NCBI RefSeq assembly: GCF_001661345.1
Contig: NW_017962918.1
Span: forward strand, 930,001 to 994,000
Direction: 5' to 3'
Length of the DNA: 64,000 nt
Source of the DNA: Ascoidea rubescens DSM 1968
Taxonomy: Eukaryota > Ascomycota > Saccharomycetes > Ascoideales > Ascoideaceae
In this document: positions 52,103 through 62,800 of the stretch, piece after piece
Numbering within the stretch: the first letter of the stretch is position 1
Layout of the letters: each line of letters begins with the position of its first letter
Notes under the pieces: generated by a model
Told to the model about the DNA's origin: nothing
What the model saw: the letters and a program-made list of their open reading frames with translations, nothing else
Databases searched by the model: none
Program-made: the position numbers and the translations under genes

Positions 52103-53296
52103 ATGCCTGAGCCTATGTTAACCGCCGACACAACTCTTCCTCAATTCATCCTCAGCGACACCAATAACAACAATCCCATTGAAAACGATGAAAACGATGT
52201 CCTCTTCAACGAGCTCTTTGGCTCTTCCTACAAAAACAAGCTAAAGCTCTCCAAGTCACTCAAGCTCTCAAACAAGCCCAACCAAAATGACAGCCAAATT
52301 CAAAGATCCCACTCTCTCGCAATCAACAACAAATCAAATCTTAACTCCTCCAATTTTTTGCTACCCAAAATCTCAAATGTTAACGAAAACTTAAATAACT
52401 CCAATCTCCAGAACTACGATTGCTATTCCAGTCTCAACAACGAAAACATCGATCTAATCAACGAAATTGATGACGATAATGAAAGCATAAACGATTTCTT
52501 GCAATTCCAAATCAATGAGCTTGCCAAATTTAAATACAGGCCCCCAAACTATTCCCCTTTGCTTTCCTTCTCTAACCAAAATTTAAGCTCAACTAACCTT
52601 AACAATAGCAACAATAACAACAACAACAACAACATATCAAATAATCTAACTAACAATCTTGATATAAAAAACGTCCACATAATTAACAACAATAATAACA
52701 CCATCACTCAAAAGTCGAAATTCACTTATAATAATAATATTCAAAAAAAACTATTTAATAAAATCAGTAAAAAAAATGATATTACCAACACTCATCCTCT
52801 ATCACTAAACACAAACATGCTCAATAACCTCAACATCACCCCAAATGCTATCGAAAAACCAAAATTACCAAAAGTATTAACTGAAACTGCTTTACTCCAA
52901 TACATTCATAAACTTAACAACTACCAATCTCAAAAATCATTATCTCCCTTAATCTTTCACAATAAAAGCAACCCATCCTCTCCAATCACCAACAATCTAT
53001 CTCAAAACTTTCACAATAATCCTCATCAATTTTTCCTTAAAATCAATCACTCAACTTCTGATTTTTCAGCTTCCTCAAATTTAATCTCAAATAAATTCAC
53101 TGCCAATAATATCATTAATGATGATGCTACTTCCCTATCAACTTTTTCTTCTTTAAATTCTCCGGTCTCTTCCTCTTTTAAAAATAAAAGAAAAAATTCT
53201 TTTAAATCAAAATTCCAAAATAACCATTTTTTCTCAAGTTTAAAAAGAAAATTATCCATAAAAAACATCAGCAACACTAATCTTAATACTGTTTAA
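52103..53296 (+). CDS. Asn/Ser-rich protein, unrecognised
   Basis: 397 residues from the Met at 52103 (MPEPMLTADTTLPQFILSD). The 48 codons upstream in frame look like a pyrimidine-rich leader. It is largely disordered, with NNNN runs, and carries two more conserved-looking patches: an acidic segment (DENDVLFNELFGSSYKNKL) and IEKPKLPKVLTETALLQYIH near residue 255. The C-terminus is Ser-rich and basic (FKNKRKNSFKSKFQNN, SSLKRKLSIKN), with several R/K-x-x-S motifs that kinases such as PKA or Snf1 could use. There are no membrane spans. I do not recognise it. The 1-kb upstream region suggests complex regulation (inference). Confidence 0.55.
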   Translation: MPEPMLTADTTLPQFILSDTNNNNPIENDENDVLFNELFGSSYKNKLKLSKSLKLSNKPNQNDSQIQRSHSLAINNKSNLNSSNFLLPKISNVNENLNNSNLQNYDCYSSLNNENIDLINEIDDDNESINDFLQFQINELAKFKYRPPNYSPLLSFSNQNLSSTNLNNSNNNNNNNNISNNLTNNLDIKNVHIINNNNNTITQKSKFTYNNNIQKKLFNKISKKNDITNTHPLSLNTNMLNNLNITPNAIEKPKLPKVLTETALLQYIHKLNNYQSQKSLSPLIFHNKSNPSSPITNNLSQNFHNNPHQFFLKINHSTSDFSASSNLISNKFTANNIINDDATSLSTFSSLNSPVSSSFKNKRKNSFKSKFQNNHFFSSLKRKLSIKNISNTNLNTV

Positions 53297-53986
53297 TAAC
53301 ATTAATAATACCAATAATATTAATAATACCCTTGGTTTTCCATCCAGCTATTTACTCTTATCCTCACTTTTTGTTCTCAATGTACATTACAATCATATCC
53401 ATTTTATATCTTATATTTTATTTACCTCTCCTTTCACTTTGCTATTGAACTATTGTTATTTACTTATTACATTATCAATTTATCATTCTCTTCTTTCTTT
53501 CTTACTCTCTCTTACTCTTTCTCACTCTCTCTTACTTTCTCTTACTTTCTCTTTTTGTTTTTTTGTTTTTTTTATCTTAGGTCTTAATTACTTATTCTTA
53601 CTGTTGTTGTATTTATTATTTGTACATTACTTATCTGCTCTACGTTGGGTTATTTGCTTCTCAAGTGTTTGGTGTTTACAATTGGCTTTGTTTTCATTAA
53701 TATCTATGTTCTCTCTCTCTCTCTTTTTTTTTTTTTTTTTTTTCCATATATATAGATATTTTATTAATTATATTTTATTATTTCAACTAAATAAACAAAA
53801 CGTAATTAAAATAATTAAAATAATTAAAATTAAATAATTTTAAGATAAATACCAGCATTGATTCAAAAAACAATAATTATATAATCACATAATTTATATT
53901 AATTTTCAAAATTCAACAAGGAATAATAATAATAATAAAAACAGGCATAAAATAAAAAATCGCTTCAAAATTACATCTTTCACAAG
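53297..53986. other. Convergent 3' intergenic region
   Basis: 690 bp between the orphan gene and the next minus-strand gene. It is T-rich with CTTACTCTCT-type repeats (about 53490-53550), a CTCTCT-T18 tract (53710-53742) and ATTAAAATA repeats near 53800-53835. The 132-codon frame here is a translation of the pyrimidine tract; no real gene seen. Confidence 0.65.
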
Positions 53987-56461
53987 TCATTTTTCTTTCA
54001 TTGACTCATTACCACCATTTACCACTTTATCTTTTTCCAACTCATCACTGCTGTTGTTGGTATTGAAATTGGGTGTGTATATAGAAAAATACCCACGATC
54101 AGAAGATTCTTCAATATCACTTATTTTATTCGAATAGTTCTCTTTATTTGCCTCTTGTATTATCTCTGCTAATAACTCTCGGAACTCCCCTTCACTCACA
54201 ACCTTTTCTCGAAATGATATATTTCTAATAACATATACTTTATTATTCTCAACACCTGGATACGTGAACAATTGAACACCTCGAATACTTAAACAAACAG
54301 CCTTAAAAAATATTTTGGGGTCATGAATTCTCGTACGCTTTTTTTGTTTCTTTATTTCTTCATGACTAGAAGCATCTAAAGAATCAATCGCAAAATCATC
54401 AAGAAAATCATCAGAAAAATACTCTACCCATATTGTCTTTTGCAAAATCTCATTATTCGGTTTATATTCAACCACCAATTTTGTCCAAAGCTTTGTTAAT
54501 AAACTTGGACTTAAATGTGGTCCCTTAGAATGTTGATGTTCCACTAAAATATTTTTAAACGCATCAGGAATTTTTGGAGGCTCCTTTGATTCAACAATTT
54601 TTAAATTCTCATCTGTATCTAATGAAATCAGTAGACTATTGTCGCTATTTTTTGATGTATCAACTCGATTTCTATTACCAACACCATTTGACCCATTTCC
54701 CAGGCTTTCTTTTTTGGACTTACTTGGTTCACTATTCAATTCTATCTTTTCATTTCCATTTTTATTTTTATTTTTATTTTTATTTTTCATAGTATTTGAC
54801 AAGGATAACCTTTTTCCTTGCTTATCTTGCTTATCTTTATTCTCTTTATTTTTATCACTTTCTATCTTTGGTTTCAATCTAAATTCAATTTTTTTATTTT
54901 TATCCAAGAATACCTCATTACTATGTTTTTTATAGTTTTCTGATTGAGGGTCGCCTTTTTTTTCATTGATTTCTAACACAGCAGTTTCGGAAATAAGTTC
55001 ATCATAATTAGGAGTTAGCTTTGTACGAGTGGGTAAGGGAGTACTTGTAGTAATATCTTTATTTTTAATGATTTGCTTGGATAAAGATATCTTGGATGAA
55101 GATATCTTGATTTTCTTATTTGATTTGGGATCTGGAGAAGTGCTTCTTTTTCTAGACAAGGATTTGAAAGAACTGCCATCAGATACTGTTAAAGTTCTGG
55201 AAGTGGTTCTTCGAGTTTGAGGTCCTTGTTGAAAATTTTCTTTTATAAGTTCAAAGTCATTTTCTTTGGGAGAAAGGTTTTTGGTTGTTTTTTTAGAATC
55301 AAACTGTCTTTTTGATGAAGTTTTCGACGATGATCTTTTTTGGTGTTTTTCGAGACTTCTAGATAAATTCTTTTTGTGTGATCTCGATTTTGAATCATGT
55401 CTTTTATTTTTATTTTTATTTCCTTTAAAATCATTTTTGTCCTTTTCATCATCACTGATATCAATAAAGTTCTCAACTAATTTTATAGGCGAGCTTAAAA
55501 AGGATTTTTCATCATGAGATCTCAATCTTGTAATCACTGAACCTGTAGGTAAATTGGCAGCTTTAGGAAACAAAATAGATTGATTTGAGTTTTCAGCATT
55601 CCTGAGACGTTTTGTTGATGATAGTCTTGGTTTTAAGAAACTTCTTGTTCTGGTTTTGGCCTTTAATGCTCTTTCACTTAACTTTGGAGCTGAAGAAGCT
55701 TGACCAGCTTCAAATTCGGGTGATCCAATAGATGCTATTGAATCTGTCAGTTTAAAAGATTCATTATCACCAGATAATTTTTTCTTTTGCTCTTTCTTTT
55801 TTTTTAATGTGCTATTATTAGATATCTTATGAGTCTGACTTGTTGTAGTAACATTATTATCATTTTTTTGGTTAATATGGCCATTTTGGAGTTCTGTCTT
55901 TTCAGTCAGAATTTTTTCTGTTGATTCTGAATCATTTCCAATTTCATGAAAGTTATTTATTAAATCTGAAAAGGGACTTTTTTGGCGGGTTCTTTCCCTT
56001 AGTTTTATTGGTGGCAGTTTAATTTTTTTTCTTTTTATTTCAGACTTTTTCCCAATTTCTTCAATTGGAGTTCTTTGGTCTGAAGTTGAGAATGTGTCTT
56101 CAGCATTTGAATGTCTTGCAGGATCGTCAGCAAGATCGTCAGCAGCCTGTATTTGTTGTGGTTCAGCTGAGACGCGATTGAGCAAAGAAGAGTTCATGGC
56201 ATCATTTGCCTCAGCAGCACTATCAATGCGCGATAAAACCATTATAATATTGGAAATTTCCAGCTCTAACGTAGAGATCTTTGAATCCTTCATTTTCAAT
56301 TCAATGTTGTGACTCACATTGAGCATCTCTAACAATTGCAAAAACTTTTCACTGTTATTGTCATGTTGGTTGAAGTTACTGTTGAAAAACGTTTTCAATT
56401 GATTTAGTTTGGCACTGAACAATGAAAAATTGGAGCCAGAAAGTGTAGGTAACACATCCAT
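53987..56461 (-). CDS. Coiled-coil / C-terminal-domain protein, paralogue A
   Basis: 824 residues. N-terminal helical, coiled-coil-like region (about 15-80: LNQLKTFFNSNF, KFLQLLEMLNVSHNIELK), then a long basic, Ser/Lys/Arg-rich disordered middle with putative nuclear signals (KRKKIKLPPIKLRERTRQK, KSRSHKKNLSRSLEKHQKR) and KNKNKNKNK repeats. A globular C-terminus (about 625-800) follows: LTKLWTKLVVEYKPNNEILQ, TIWVEYFSDDFLDDF, KVYVIRNISFREKVV. Both ends resemble the next gene upstream (56847-59462), which suggests an ancient tandem duplication. I do not recognise the family. The basic middle points to a nuclear or DNA/microtubule-associated protein (inference). Confidence 0.6.
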   Translation of the reverse strand: MDVLPTLSGSNFSLFSAKLNQLKTFFNSNFNQHDNNSEKFLQLLEMLNVSHNIELKMKDSKISTLELEISNIIMVLSRIDSAAEANDAMNSSLLNRVSAEPQQIQAADDLADDPARHSNAEDTFSTSDQRTPIEEIGKKSEIKRKKIKLPPIKLRERTRQKSPFSDLINNFHEIGNDSESTEKILTEKTELQNGHINQKNDNNVTTTSQTHKISNNSTLKKKKEQKKKLSGDNESFKLTDSIASIGSPEFEAGQASSAPKLSERALKAKTRTRSFLKPRLSSTKRLRNAENSNQSILFPKAANLPTGSVITRLRSHDEKSFLSSPIKLVENFIDISDDEKDKNDFKGNKNKNKRHDSKSRSHKKNLSRSLEKHQKRSSSKTSSKRQFDSKKTTKNLSPKENDFELIKENFQQGPQTRRTTSRTLTVSDGSSFKSLSRKRSTSPDPKSNKKIKISSSKISLSKQIIKNKDITTSTPLPTRTKLTPNYDELISETAVLEINEKKGDPQSENYKKHSNEVFLDKNKKIEFRLKPKIESDKNKENKDKQDKQGKRLSLSNTMKNKNKNKNKNGNEKIELNSEPSKSKKESLGNGSNGVGNRNRVDTSKNSDNSLLISLDTDENLKIVESKEPPKIPDAFKNILVEHQHSKGPHLSPSLLTKLWTKLVVEYKPNNEILQKTIWVEYFSDDFLDDFAIDSLDASSHEEIKKQKKRTRIHDPKIFFKAVCLSIRGVQLFTYPGVENNKVYVIRNISFREKVVSEGEFRELLAEIIQEANKENYSNKISDIEESSDRGYFSIYTPNFNTNNSSDELEKDKVVNGGNESMKEK

Positions 56462-56846
56462 TGATAACAGAACAAATGTTGTTGTGGTTCAGATAGATTA
56501 GAGATTAGAGGTTGTTAATCTGTTGTCAATCTGTTGTTAATCTGTTGGAAAGCGAGTTGTGGCTAAAGGCTGCTCCCTAGAAACAGCAATAACGAGCAAT
56601 AACGAGACGAAGAGACGTCGACTGAAGCTGCTGCTGGAAAGGGCTCGAGCTCTGAAGCAAAATAGTCCTTTGAGCTAGCTGGTGGTGGTGGAGAAAGAAA
56701 AGAGAGCAGCTTTGGTTCTTTTGTTGGATGCGATCTGTGATTAAATTGAGTTTAAATTGGGTTTAAATTGAGTTTATTTAATATTTACTGTTTACGTGAT
56801 AGAGCGTTTTGAGCGAGAAAAATATATAGTGTTGCGAAAGAAACCT
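56462..56846. other. Intergenic region between the tandem paralogues
   Basis: 385 bp. It contains TTAATCTGTTGT-type repeats (56508-56545) and GTTTAAATTGAG/GGTTTAAATTGAG repeats (about 56738-56775). Presumably the promoter of paralogue A and 3' UTR of paralogue B. Confidence 0.6.
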
Positions 56847-59462
56847 TCAAAACATGCTTATGCTGACCTTGAAATAGTCCAGTGGGAGTCTTTTCTTGAA
56901 GGCTACGTTGGTGATGATCCCCCTCTCAGTTCCAGTCGATGGCGAGATGTATTTGCTTGTGCTGGTGTTGTTGTAGTGCTGCAACAACCTCTGTATCAAG
57001 TTCGAGGGCTTGATTTTGGTGATAACCAAAGGCGACTTCTTTGCAGTCTCGTTCTTTACTTCCTGCAATTTGATGATATCGTTGAGGTTCGACAAGAACA
57101 CTCTATATTCTCTCCAAACTTTTCTCTGCAGAATAAAATGGTTGGGAGCATAGTCTACCATGATGTTTAGAAAAATATCTGTAGTTTGTTGCAACAATTT
57201 TACTTCATCGCGTGTGTCTTTGATGTGTTTGTATATCATTTCAAAGTAGTAGTCAGAGTATTTGGCAGACTCCACAGACTCCACGAGTTGTTGGTTCATT
57301 ACTGGAGGATGTTCCTCATCAGGTTGGTTGGCTTGAGTGGTTTGAGTTGTCTGAGCTTCCTGGGTTGCAATCACTTCGGTTTCACTGCTTTCACCCAATT
57401 GGATTGGCTTATCTTTTGAACCAGCATTGTAGCTGGAGACAGCTTCTTTTCTGGAGATGGTGTTATCAAGGGTGTTTGATTTATCGATATGTGCAGAATA
57501 ATCGTTTTCTTTTTTGATATTCAATGTCGCCTTCTTGATTCCGAAACTATGGATCTGATCTTCTAAAGATGAAATGTTTCTTTTAAGTGACAAGGAGGGT
57601 TTATTATTTTTGTTATTATCAGTTTTGTCGGTGTTGTCAATTGTTTTAATGTGGTTATCAATTTCATTAGTATTTGTATCAATTTGATCAGTATTAGTAT
57701 TAGTATTAGTATTAGTATTAGTATTAGTATTAGTATTAGTATTAGTATTAGTATTAGTATTAGTATTAGTATTAGTATTAGTATNNNNNNNNNNNNNNNN
57801 NNNNNNNNNNNNNNNNNNNNNNNNNNNNNNNNNNNNNNNNNNNNNNNNNNNNNNNNNNNNNNNNNNNNNNNNNNTATTAGTATTAGTATTAGTATTAGTA
57901 TTAGTATTAGTATTAGTATTAGTATTAGTATTAGTATTAGTATTAGTATTAGTATTAGTATTAGTATTAATATTAGTATTAGTATTAGTATTAGTATTAG
58001 TATTAGTATTAGTATTGATATCAATATTATCAATATTATCAATTTTTTGGTTCTGGGTGGATTTTTTACTATCAATTTGAGAGGAAATTTCAATTATTTT
58101 TAGTACAATGTCATTTTTCTTGTCATCTTGTTTATCATTTTGTTTATCATTTTGAGCAATATTATCAATTTGAGCAATATTACCAATTTGATCTTGAGGA
58201 TCAGATGTTTGAAGTTGATTAGAATTTGGTTGTTTTATATTTAGATTGATTGTCATTGTGATATCCTTTGTTTGGCTATGGATATCTGTTTTTAGTTTTA
58301 CATTATCAGAAATATTTGGATTTGTATTGTTTGCATTATCTAGATCAAGATTGACATGCTCTTGAATAATTTGATTATCAGAAATTTTTGAATTGAAATC
58401 TTTCAAATTGTCTGTTAATAGAGTATTCAATTTTTGAAAATTATCAGATAAATTCAGATTAATAGATTGAAAAGATTCGTTAATTAGTTTATCTTTTTGT
58501 TCGATTGAATCATTTAAATTTTTAATCTGAAGATTTAAATAATCTATAGTGTTTTGTCTTTTATGAATGTCAACAATGTAGTATAAATTTAGCAATTCTA
58601 AAAACTGGTTAAATTGCAAGATTTTATCATTGTTGGAACAATTTTCTTTAAAAAAATTTTGGATTTGAATTGTTCTATTATTAATGGATTCAGATAAGAG
58701 CAATGGAAAATTAACAGTATTTTTGAGGCTCTCGATTGCATGTTTAATGGGATTGAAATTATCAGGTTTATTACTGGTATCATTACTAGTATTACCATTA
58801 CTATTACTAGTATTACCATTACTATTACTAGTATTACTAGTACTGGTATTGGTATTAGTATTAGTATTGTTATTTATTTGATCGGGTTTATTGACATTAT
58901 TGATATTATTGGTGTTGTTGGTATTATTGGTATTATTGTCACTGCTTACAGTACCAGTGTTAACATTAATACTGGAAGAGCTAAAATTGCGCTGAATTTT
59001 CAGCTGAGTATTTTGGAACTTGAGATTTTGCTGAGTAGAAGTGTCAGAATTGTTATTAATTGGACTGAAGCTGGAAGTCTGATGAATAGGTGATTTCTGA
59101 ATTGGGGTATGAGAACTAATCGAATTAGACACCAAATTGATGTTAGCATTGCTGTTGTTTGCAAAAGGGTTGATGTTATTGAAATTTTGAGTGAATTGGT
59201 TGGCATTACCCAAAAGTGGCAGTGGATTTTGCTGTTGCTGTTGCTGAAGCTTTTGGATTTGATTGCTATGCTGTTTTTGGTGCAACTTTTGAACCTGTTG
59301 GTACTGCTGAAACTGAATCGCCTTGAGTTGTTGCTGTGTTTGATAATTGTGTGGAAAGAACTGTTGCTGTTGCAGTTTTTGTTGCAAGTCCTGGTTCAGC
59401 AGATATCCTGCAAACAAGTTACTGGTTTTGTTCTGGATGACGTTCTGGTTGTTGTTGTTCAT
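56847..59462 (-). CDS. Coiled-coil / C-terminal-domain protein, paralogue B
   Basis: 871 codons including 30 undetermined ones. The start is at the Met at 59462 (MNNNNQNVIQNKTSNLFAG); the frame is open 98 codons further upstream into the divergent promoter. N-terminal Gln-rich tract, Asn/Thr-rich linker, then a helical region (QIQNFFKENC, LQFNQFLELLNLYYIVDIHK) matching the N-terminus of paralogue A. A long Thr-Asn dipeptide repeat interrupted by the N gap follows, then a C-terminal domain (about 755-871: FLNIMVDYAPNHFILQRKVW, REYRVFL, RGIITNVAFKKRLPLDYF) matching the C-terminus of paralogue A. Function unknown; no enzymatic motif seen. Confidence 0.6.
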   Translation of the reverse strand: MNNNNQNVIQNKTSNLFAGYLLNQDLQQKLQQQQFFPHNYQTQQQLKAIQFQQYQQVQKLHQKQHSNQIQKLQQQQQQNPLPLLGNANQFTQNFNNINPFANNSNANINLVSNSISSHTPIQKSPIHQTSSFSPINNNSDTSTQQNLKFQNTQLKIQRNFSSSSINVNTGTVSSDNNTNNTNNTNNINNVNKPDQINNNTNTNTNTSTSNTSNSNGNTSNSNGNTSNDTSNKPDNFNPIKHAIESLKNTVNFPLLLSESINNRTIQIQNFFKENCSNNDKILQFNQFLELLNLYYIVDIHKRQNTIDYLNLQIKNLNDSIEQKDKLINESFQSINLNLSDNFQKLNTLLTDNLKDFNSKISDNQIIQEHVNLDLDNANNTNPNISDNVKLKTDIHSQTKDITMTINLNIKQPNSNQLQTSDPQDQIGNIAQIDNIAQNDKQNDKQDDKKNDIVLKIIEISSQIDSKKSTQNQKIDNIDNIDINTNTNTNTNTNTNTNINTNTNTNTNTNTNTNTNTNTNTNTNTNTNTNXXXXXXXXXXXXXXXXXXXXXXXXXXXXXXXTNTNTNTNTNTNTNTNTNTNTNTNTNTNTNTDQIDTNTNEIDNHIKTIDNTDKTDNNKNNKPSLSLKRNISSLEDQIHSFGIKKATLNIKKENDYSAHIDKSNTLDNTISRKEAVSSYNAGSKDKPIQLGESSETEVIATQEAQTTQTTQANQPDEEHPPVMNQQLVESVESAKYSDYYFEMIYKHIKDTRDEVKLLQQTTDIFLNIMVDYAPNHFILQRKVWREYRVFLSNLNDIIKLQEVKNETAKKSPLVITKIKPSNLIQRLLQHYNNTSTSKYISPSTGTERGIITNVAFKKRLPLDYFKVSISMF
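57690..58014. repeat. (TATTAG)n hexanucleotide array coding Thr-Asn, with gap
   Basis: More than 35 visible copies of TATTAG on the plus strand, interrupted by a 90-N gap (57785-57874) and one TATTAA variant near 57967. On the minus strand it reads ACTAAT in frame, giving alternating Thr-Asn. The true length is unknown, because short reads collapse such arrays. Confidence 0.95.
57785..57874. other. Assembly gap, 90 Ns, inside a microsatellite
   Basis: Undetermined bases within the hexamer array; 90 is a multiple of 3 and 6, so the frame is preserved across it. Confidence 0.95.
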
Positions 59463-59846
59463 GGTGCTTCTGCTGCCGGAGAAGAAACTTCTGCAAACTC
59501 CACCAAAAAATACTCTCATCGAAAACGCGCGCCTTCCCAACACAGAAACTTCTGCTTTGGGCCAACCCCATAGGGAAACAACCCGATTCAGCACCTGCTC
59601 CTTTAGGCAGTCCCAAAAAGGCAGTCCTGGGGAAAGACAACTGTTCTGATTCGCTTTGCTTCTTCTGCTGCTTCTGCTGCTGCTTCTTTTTCTTCTTCTT
59701 TTTCTTGTTCTTCTGCTGCTGCTGTGGTTGAAGTCTGTGTGAATTATCCAGCCCATCGCTCCAAAAAGACACTCTGTAACGTCTCTCAGAACACTCTCAA
59801 AGAGCTGTTCTTCTCCAGTGTCTGCTTTGTCTTCTACCAGTTCACC
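59463..59846. promoter_or_regulatory. Divergent promoter of paralogue B and the Arf GEF
   Basis: 384 bp between start codons, with a CTGCTG/TTCTTC pyrimidine array at about 59655-59725. No gene. Confidence 0.5.
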
Positions 59847-62800
59847 ATGGGCGCTTCTTATGATCCTCCAACAACTGGAAATGCTGCTTCTCTCATTGAT
59901 CCTTCTCCAGAACCTCTGCTTGATTCCAAGAACAACTTGAAGATTCCTCCCTTGAACTCAAATCTCATTTTACAGCCAATTGAGAACATCTCTGGCCTTG
60001 GGCACAGCGACACATTCAGCTCTCAATTGCATTCGACAAACCTTGGTCTTGGTCTTGATCTCACTGGAAATATCAACAACAATTCTCTAACTGATCGCAA
60101 CGACGATGAAAACCAGAGGAAAATAAGACATCGCCATCAACAGTCGATCCAAATGTTCCAATCTTCCCAATCTCCCATCTCTTCCGAACATCCAAAGCTA
60201 AGTGTAATACCTGATGAAAATTTTTTGTTATCCTCGCCATTGGAAAATAACACTATAATCGATCCAAACAACATCCAGCAAAATGTTTCCAATTTTAATC
60301 ACAATTTCCAATTTGATTATAAAAATAACACCAATAATGATGATAACTATAATGTTTATAGTAATTTGCTCTCAATTGACCCCATAACAATTGTCATCAC
60401 TGAATGCATGCGTATTTCTTCAGAAATGAGAAAACAATCAAGATTCTCGCAAACCAGTGTAGCTGCTATCCTTGGAACATCTTCAATTACAACTGGTTTA
60501 TCTACTACAATCAAATTATTTAATGACGATAACTCAAATTTTAATAAATCAAACAATAAAAAAAATATTAATAACAATAACAATAATAATAATAATAAAT
60601 TTGCAAACAACAGCACTGATAATATAAGTAGTATAAATAATAAATTTAAATCAATGAGAGAAATTAAATCAATGAGAGAAATTAAATCAAACTCAAGTTT
60701 GAAATCTTCCTCAAATGACTCAAATTTAAATGATTTAACTAACAATAATAAAACCAATAACAATAATGATAATAATAATAATAATAAACAGGACAGTTTA
60801 AACAACTCAGATAACTCAATCAATTTTTCCAATAACAACAACATTAATACCAACATCAATACCAATTCTAATACTGCCACAAATTTTCAAACAAACAACC
60901 CTTTATTATCTGGTTTTCTTCAATTAAGATCAATGCTACTAAACATCTCTTCAATTAATCAAGTAGATCCCTTGACTTTATTACAACCTTTTTTACTCCT
61001 AATAAAATCTCCTACAACATCTGCTCATATAACTTTGCTTGCTTTGAACTCCTTATCTAAATTTATCAATTATAACATAATATCAATTAATAACATTTTG
61101 ATTAATAACGACATCAACATAATCTCAGAAATCTTATCCTCTTTAACTCACTGCAAATTTGAAGCAAATGACCAAACTTTCGATGACACTGTTTTATTAA
61201 AAGTCTTGAATTTATTGCAAATCATTCTATCTCAAATTTTTAACATCAACCACTTCAATTTAAACTTTCAAAAATTTTCAAATGGTTTAATCTTAGAAAT
61301 CATCCAAACTTGTCTAAATTTAGCTTGTAATAAAAGAAGAAATGAAATATTAAGAAAAAATTCGGAACAGTTAATCTTTGATTTGAATTTCAAACTACTA
61401 CAATTTCTTAAATTTAAAACAATCGATTCTTTAAATTTTTTCCAATTAAACTCAAATTCAAATTCATATCCAAATTCAAATTCAAATTCAAATGACTTGT
61501 CTTTGTTAACTAAAAATCTCAACAACTTATATATAGATGATATCAATTCAAATGTCCTAAATAATGATGAACTATATGACACACCTCTAAACTATTTATG
61601 CGTCAAAGATTATTTATCCATTTTAATCTCTATTCTATCTCCCCAAAACAGATATTACCACACTGAATCAACCAAAATCTTGGCTATTAATATCATAAAT
61701 TTTTCTTTAGAAACTTTTGGTAATTTTTTCATCTTTTATAAAAATACTCTATTTCAATTGTTGAGAAATCCTTTATCTAAAAATCTTTTAATGATAATCT
61801 TAAACCCAGAAAGCACCCTACCAATCTTATCCTCCGCATTAAACTGCTTTATAAATCTTATAATTATTCTCGGTGATCATTTAAATTCTCAAATCGAATT
61901 TGCTTTAGAAAACATTCTCAAATCAATTGTACCCGTTGACTATTATCTTCAATCCGATTCGACTGAATTCAGAAATGAAAACACTTCATCTTTAAAACAA
62001 AACATCTTGAAGGAAAATCTTGAATCATCAAGATCAAATACTCCAAGTCAAATTGCTAACATCAAATTTAATAAAGCCGCTTTCAATTCTAGATTGCCAA
62101 TATCAAAAGAATTGATAATAGAATCTATAAGTCTATTATGGATAAGATCTCATTTTTTTTTCTTAAATTTATTCATCAAATACGATTGTAAAAAAATTTC
62201 TTCTGTCAACTTATCCTACAATCTACTAATGTTTTTAAATTCCCTAAGTTTTTCAAATTCTTCTATTTTCACAACTAACTCAGTTCCCCCAATATGTCTT
62301 GATGGATTGTGTAAATATATTGAGGGCATAGGTATAAGAATCAAATATTTAAAGTCAAATAATATAAAATTTCAAGATTTTTCAAATGGAAATTTCAAAG
62401 TTGACAAAAATTCCCCTTCCTATAAAACTTCAAACAATTTACTACACACAAAATCACTAAAAGACGAATTTTTAAATTGTATTAAAATATTCAACACTAA
62501 AGGTATTAAAAAGGGATTACCTTTGCTAGAAGAAAAAAGGATTTTTTTTCACCCCAATGATTCTACTGAAGTTCGAAATAAAAAAATTGCTAGATTTTTC
62601 TATTTAAATTCAAATTATATTGATAAAAAGAGCATTGGTGATTATATTTCTAAAAGGCAAAACACTGGCATATTAAGAGAATTTTTATTTATGTTTGATT
62701 TCACCGGTTTAAGAGTTGATGAAGGTTTAAGAATTATCTTAAGAAAATTCAGACTACCTGGTGAATCCCAGCAAATAGAAAAGATTGTTGAACAATTTGC

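Noticed and set aside
53439-53837. 132-codon hydrophobic frame
   Set aside because: Pyrimidine-rich 3' UTR sequence always yields Leu/Phe/Ser frames; no conserved motif.
59463-59756. 98-codon Arg/Ser-rich extension of paralogue B
   Set aside because: It lies in the divergent promoter and comes from a TTCTTC/CTGCTG array; the Asn-rich Met at 59462 is a better start.
60356-60880. 174-codon antisense Leu-rich frame over the GEA gene
   Set aside because: Shadow of the Asn-rich insertion in the true sense frame.
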